Shown in pieces: positions 14,461-16,696 of a stretch of DNA of 16,696 nt (its first letter is position 1; each line of letters begins with the position of its first letter). Source of the stretch: Candidatus Bathyarchaeota archaeon. GTDB lineage: Archaea > Thermoproteota > Bathyarchaeia > Bathyarchaeales > WAQA01. The stretch spans positions 1 through 16,696 of the forward strand of contig WAQA01000219.1 in assembly GCA_015520475.1 (NCBI GenBank), read 5' to 3'. Both the position numbers and the translations under genes were made by a program. Below the pieces are notes generated by a model. It saw only the letters and a list, made by a program, of their open reading frames with translations, was not told the origin of the DNA and made no database searches.

Positions 14461-16122
14461 AGGGTTGCTATGGCCCAGATAAACCCCACAGTAGGTGATC
14501 TTGAAGGGAACATAAAGAAGATAGCAGAGTATATTGAGGAGGCAAAGAAGAGTAAGGCTGACCTCGTAGTCTTCCCGGAGATGGCTGTAACCGGATATCC
14601 ACCCCAAGATCTACTCTACGAAAGAGCGTTTGTAAGGAAGAATAAGGAGATGCTGAACCATCTGATAAGTAGGAATAGGGATATAGCCTGCATAGTCGGC
14701 TTCGTGGATTATGATGAGAAAAACCTCTATAACGCGGCGGCAATATTCAACGGAGACAGACTTTTAGGAGTTGTATATAAGACTTTACTGCCAACCTACG
14801 ATGTCTTCGATGAAACGAGATACTTCAAACCCTCCAAGGAAGAGGACATTAAACCGCTGAGGATAGACATAGATGGGGGAGTGAATGTTGGGGTGGAGAT
14901 ATGTGAGGATCTCTGGGATCACAACTACGAGATTAAAGTTACAGATATACTTGCAAAGAGAGGAGCCGATATTATAATAAATATTTCAGCATCACCATTC
15001 TATGCTGGAAAGAGATTCGAGAGAGAGATGCTGCTCAAAGAGAAAGCAACAAAAAACAAGGTTCCAATATTCTATGTCAACATGGTCGGCGGGCAAGATG
15101 AGCTTGTCTTCGACGGACAGAGCCTAGCGGTCGACATATCAGGAGGACTTATAGCCTTCGGCAAACAATTCGAGGAGGACCTGATAATAACCGATATAGA
15201 TTTGGAGAAGGGAACAGCGCCGAAGATTAGTCCTCCGCCATATAATAGGGTTGAGGAGATGTTTAACGCCCTTGTATTAGGCGTTAGAGACTACTTCAGA
15301 AAGACAGGTTTCAAGAAGGCTGTGGTTGGGATGAGCGGGGGAATAGATTCCTCACTGACTACATGTATAGCTGTTGAGGCGCTCGGCAGAGAGAATGTTA
15401 TAGGAGTTTCAATGCCTTCAAAGTTCAGCAGCGAACACAGCAAAACCGACGCGCAGAGACTGGCTGAGAACCTTGGAATATGCTTCGTCCAATTCTCAAT
15501 ACAGGAGATTGTAGACATGTATAGGAAAGTTCTGGAGGAGCCTCTTGAGAAGATAAGGAAGTACTTTGGAATCAGCAAGGAGGAGGATGATCCCGTTGCA
15601 GACGAGAATATACAGCCCAGAGTCAGAGGAAACTGCTTAATGGATATATCGAACAGACTTAAAAAATTGAAGATACTTGTCCTGAACACTGGTAACAAAA
15701 CGGAGCTTGCACTGGGATACTGCACGTTATATGGAGATATGACTGGCGGGATAGGAGCATTGGGAGATGTAAGCAAACTCGAAGTCTATAAACTCGCGGA
15801 ATACGTGAATAAGAAGGCTGGGAGAGAGATAATACCTAAAAACGTCTTCAAAAAGAAGCCATCCCCAGAACTTAAAGAGGGGCAATACGACCCATTCGAC
15901 TTCAGCATAGTAAGCCCATTAGTGGATGAGATAATAGAGAATCGGAGGAGCAAACAAGAACTCATTGAGATGGGATATCCAAAAGAGGTGGTTGAAGATA
16001 TATATAGGAGGATTAGGAGGGCCGAGTATAAACGATGGCAAGCGCCACCATGCATAAAGATTACACCTAAAGCCTTCGGCATAGGATGGAAGATGCCTAT
16101 AGTAAATAAATATGGCGGCTGA
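14458..16122 (+). CDS. nadE: glutamine-dependent NAD+ synthetase
   Basis: Two-domain enzyme for the last step of NAD+ synthesis: glutamine hydrolysis in an N-terminal nitrilase-like domain feeds ammonia to the C-terminal synthetase domain, which amidates deamido-NAD+ with ATP. Numbered from the ATG at 14470, the glutaminase triad is complete: Glu37 (VFPEMAVTGYPPQDLL), Lys104 (YKTLLPTYDVFDE) and Cys145 (VEICEDLWD). The synthetase domain has the PP-loop SGGIDSS (289-295), VRGNCLMDISNR and the NAD-site stretch NTGNKTELALGY...GDMTGG. Length (550-554 residues) fits the two-domain form. The ATG start would remove part of the first beta strand, so I place the start at an ATT (14458) that suits the GGAGGT site; with the ATG the product is 550 residues. 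It stands alone between the divergent ABC operon and the convergent nikR-like gene. Function is secure; the start is not. Confidence 0.93.
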   Translation: MRVAMAQINPTVGDLEGNIKKIAEYIEEAKKSKADLVVFPEMAVTGYPPQDLLYERAFVRKNKEMLNHLISRNRDIACIVGFVDYDEKNLYNAAAIFNGDRLLGVVYKTLLPTYDVFDETRYFKPSKEEDIKPLRIDIDGGVNVGVEICEDLWDHNYEIKVTDILAKRGADIIINISASPFYAGKRFEREMLLKEKATKNKVPIFYVNMVGGQDELVFDGQSLAVDISGGLIAFGKQFEEDLIITDIDLEKGTAPKISPPPYNRVEEMFNALVLGVRDYFRKTGFKKAVVGMSGGIDSSLTTCIAVEALGRENVIGVSMPSKFSSEHSKTDAQRLAENLGICFVQFSIQEIVDMYRKVLEEPLEKIRKYFGISKEEDDPVADENIQPRVRGNCLMDISNRLKKLKILVLNTGNKTELALGYCTLYGDMTGGIGALGDVSKLEVYKLAEYVNKKAGREIIPKNVFKKKPSPELKEGQYDPFDFSIVSPLVDEIIENRRSKQELIEMGYPKEVVEDIYRRIRRAEYKRWQAPPCIKITPKAFGIGWKMPIVNKYGG

Positions 16123-16136
16123 TGAATGATCCTCGA

Positions 16137-16156
16137 AGAATAAAGATAATTATTCT
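16137..16156. terminator. AT-rich hairpin after the NAD synthetase gene
   Basis: AGAATAA (16137-16143) pairs with TTATTCT (16150-16156), a perfect 7-bp stem with a 6-base loop, 14 bases after the NAD synthetase stop; the right arm runs into TTC. It is a plausible transcript end in the 151-base gap before the convergent regulator gene. The rest of the gap shows nothing clear. Confidence 0.4.
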
Positions 16157-16273
16157 TTCATGCGCCATAGGAGATATTAGCTAAGGATTCTATTGCCCAA
16201 GAGAGACCTTCCCGCTACAGAGATAAAATCTGAGAATGGAACTTGGGGCTCTCCATCTTATGAGAGAGATGGA

Positions 16274-16684
16274 TCAGATTGAGACAACTGTTACCCTAAC
16301 CTCTTCAACGCCTCTTCTGGTCTTGAGATCCTCAGCCAATCTTCTGATGTCCCCAGCTTCCCCCTTAACAGCTATCACCTCTAAACATTTATCTTTGCTG
16401 AGGTGGATATGCATAGTAGCCTGTATAAGACTGGTGTACTTATGCTGTATGTCTATCAGATCTTCATTTAATCCTCTCATCTCATGATCATAAATCATCA
16501 CTAAAACACCCGTCTTAAACCCCTCTGCTTTACGAAGCCACTCAAACTCTGAAATAAACATCTTAACAGAATCTTGGAGAGCCTTTGATCTCGACTCGTA
16601 ACCTACATCCCTAATAACATCATCAAATCTCTCAATTAGATCACGTGGGAAAGTAGCGCTTATCCGAACGGCGCCATCCATCAT
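16274..16684 (-). CDS. nikR: nickel-responsive transcriptional regulator, NikR type
   Basis: A 136-residue ribbon-helix-helix DNA-binding protein with a C-terminal ACT-like metal-sensing domain, expected to bind operator DNA as a tetramer when nickel is present. The N-terminal RISATFPRDLIERFDDVI...YESRSKALQDSVK is the RHH domain. The C-terminal half keeps all four residues that match the high-affinity nickel ligands of E. coli NikR (His76, His87, His89, Cys95): His in IDIQHKY, both His in MHIHL, and Cys in KDKCLEV. CLEVIAVKG and the final strand RVTVVS are also typical. Length matches the family (about 133-140). Two ATGs in tandem (16684, 16681) could start it; GGTG at 16689-16692 gives 4 or 7 bases spacing. 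An in-frame TTG at the window edge (16696) is less likely. Its promoter lies outside the window, and no nickel transporter is seen inside it. Confidence 0.88.
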   Translation of the reverse strand: MMDGAVRISATFPRDLIERFDDVIRDVGYESRSKALQDSVKMFISEFEWLRKAEGFKTGVLVMIYDHEMRGLNEDLIDIQHKYTSLIQATMHIHLSKDKCLEVIAVKGEAGDIRRLAEDLKTRRGVEEVRVTVVSI

Positions 16685-16696
16685 ATAACACCACAA

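Noticed and set aside
16125..16184. 20-residue frame directly after the NAD synthetase stop
   Set aside because: Too short, with no ribosome-binding site, and it contains the terminator-like hairpin.
16274..16684. Nickel regulon in the window controlled by the NikR-like gene
   Set aside because: No nickel transporter, hydrogenase or urease gene is present, and no GTATGA-type operator pair was noticed in the spacers.
1..16696. CRISPR arrays, insertion sequences, tRNA or rRNA genes, prophage or defence islands
   Set aside because: No regularly spaced repeats, transposase-like frames, tRNA-like cloverleaf segments or known defence domains were seen on either strand.

Overview
The window looks like part of an archaeal chromosome, probably a thermophilic member of the Thermoproteota/TACK group. 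The lineage is inferred from gene style only. The support is: AT-rich TATA-like elements (for example TTTAAATATA at 5714 and ATTTAAAT at 14322), strong GGTG/GGAGG ribosome-binding sites, arginine codons that are almost all AGA/AGG, short spacers, several TTG starts, an archaeal-type NikR regulator, a DUF362 protein and sulfatase-like proteins. No tRNA, rRNA, transposase, CRISPR array or phage gene was seen. No stretch over 300 bases lacks a gene.

Layout. 1-1241 (-) is a GT4-type glycosyltransferase that runs off the left edge. A 48-residue small gene (1326-1472, -) lies just upstream of it. A divergent spacer with two inverted repeats leads to two separate sulfatase-fold hydrolases on the + strand (1658-2959 and 3047-4474). 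A DUF362 protein with a cysteine-rich tail converges on them (4512-5651, -). From a divergent promoter region a two-gene operon reads right: a 624-residue type I phosphodiesterase-like enzyme (5797-7671) and a flavin-reductase-like protein (7675-8175). An MFS exporter converges on this pair (8203-9387, -). An FGGY sugar kinase (9666-11201, +) converges on an ABC-2 transporter operon that reads left: ATPase 14244-13261, possible 42-residue ORF 13209-13081, permease 13026-12145, permease 12132-11257. A glutamine-dependent NAD synthetase (about 14458-16122, +) follows, and a NikR-type nickel regulator closes the window (16274-16684, -).

How the genes fit. The left half is rich in carbohydrate/phosphoester enzymes: one glycosyltransferase and three alkaline-phosphatase-superfamily hydrolases. 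All three hydrolases have threonine where a true sulfatase needs the cysteine that becomes formylglycine. They are therefore more likely phosphodiesterases, phosphomonoesterases or phosphotransferases than sulfatases, perhaps acting on phospho-sugars, glycans or lipids. The right half is mainly housekeeping and transport (sugar kinase, ABC-2 exporter, NAD synthesis, nickel sensing). I see no unambiguous new multi-gene system. The points most worth following up are the threonine-nucleophile trio, the probable ATT start of the NAD synthetase, and two small genes with strong ribosome-binding sites.
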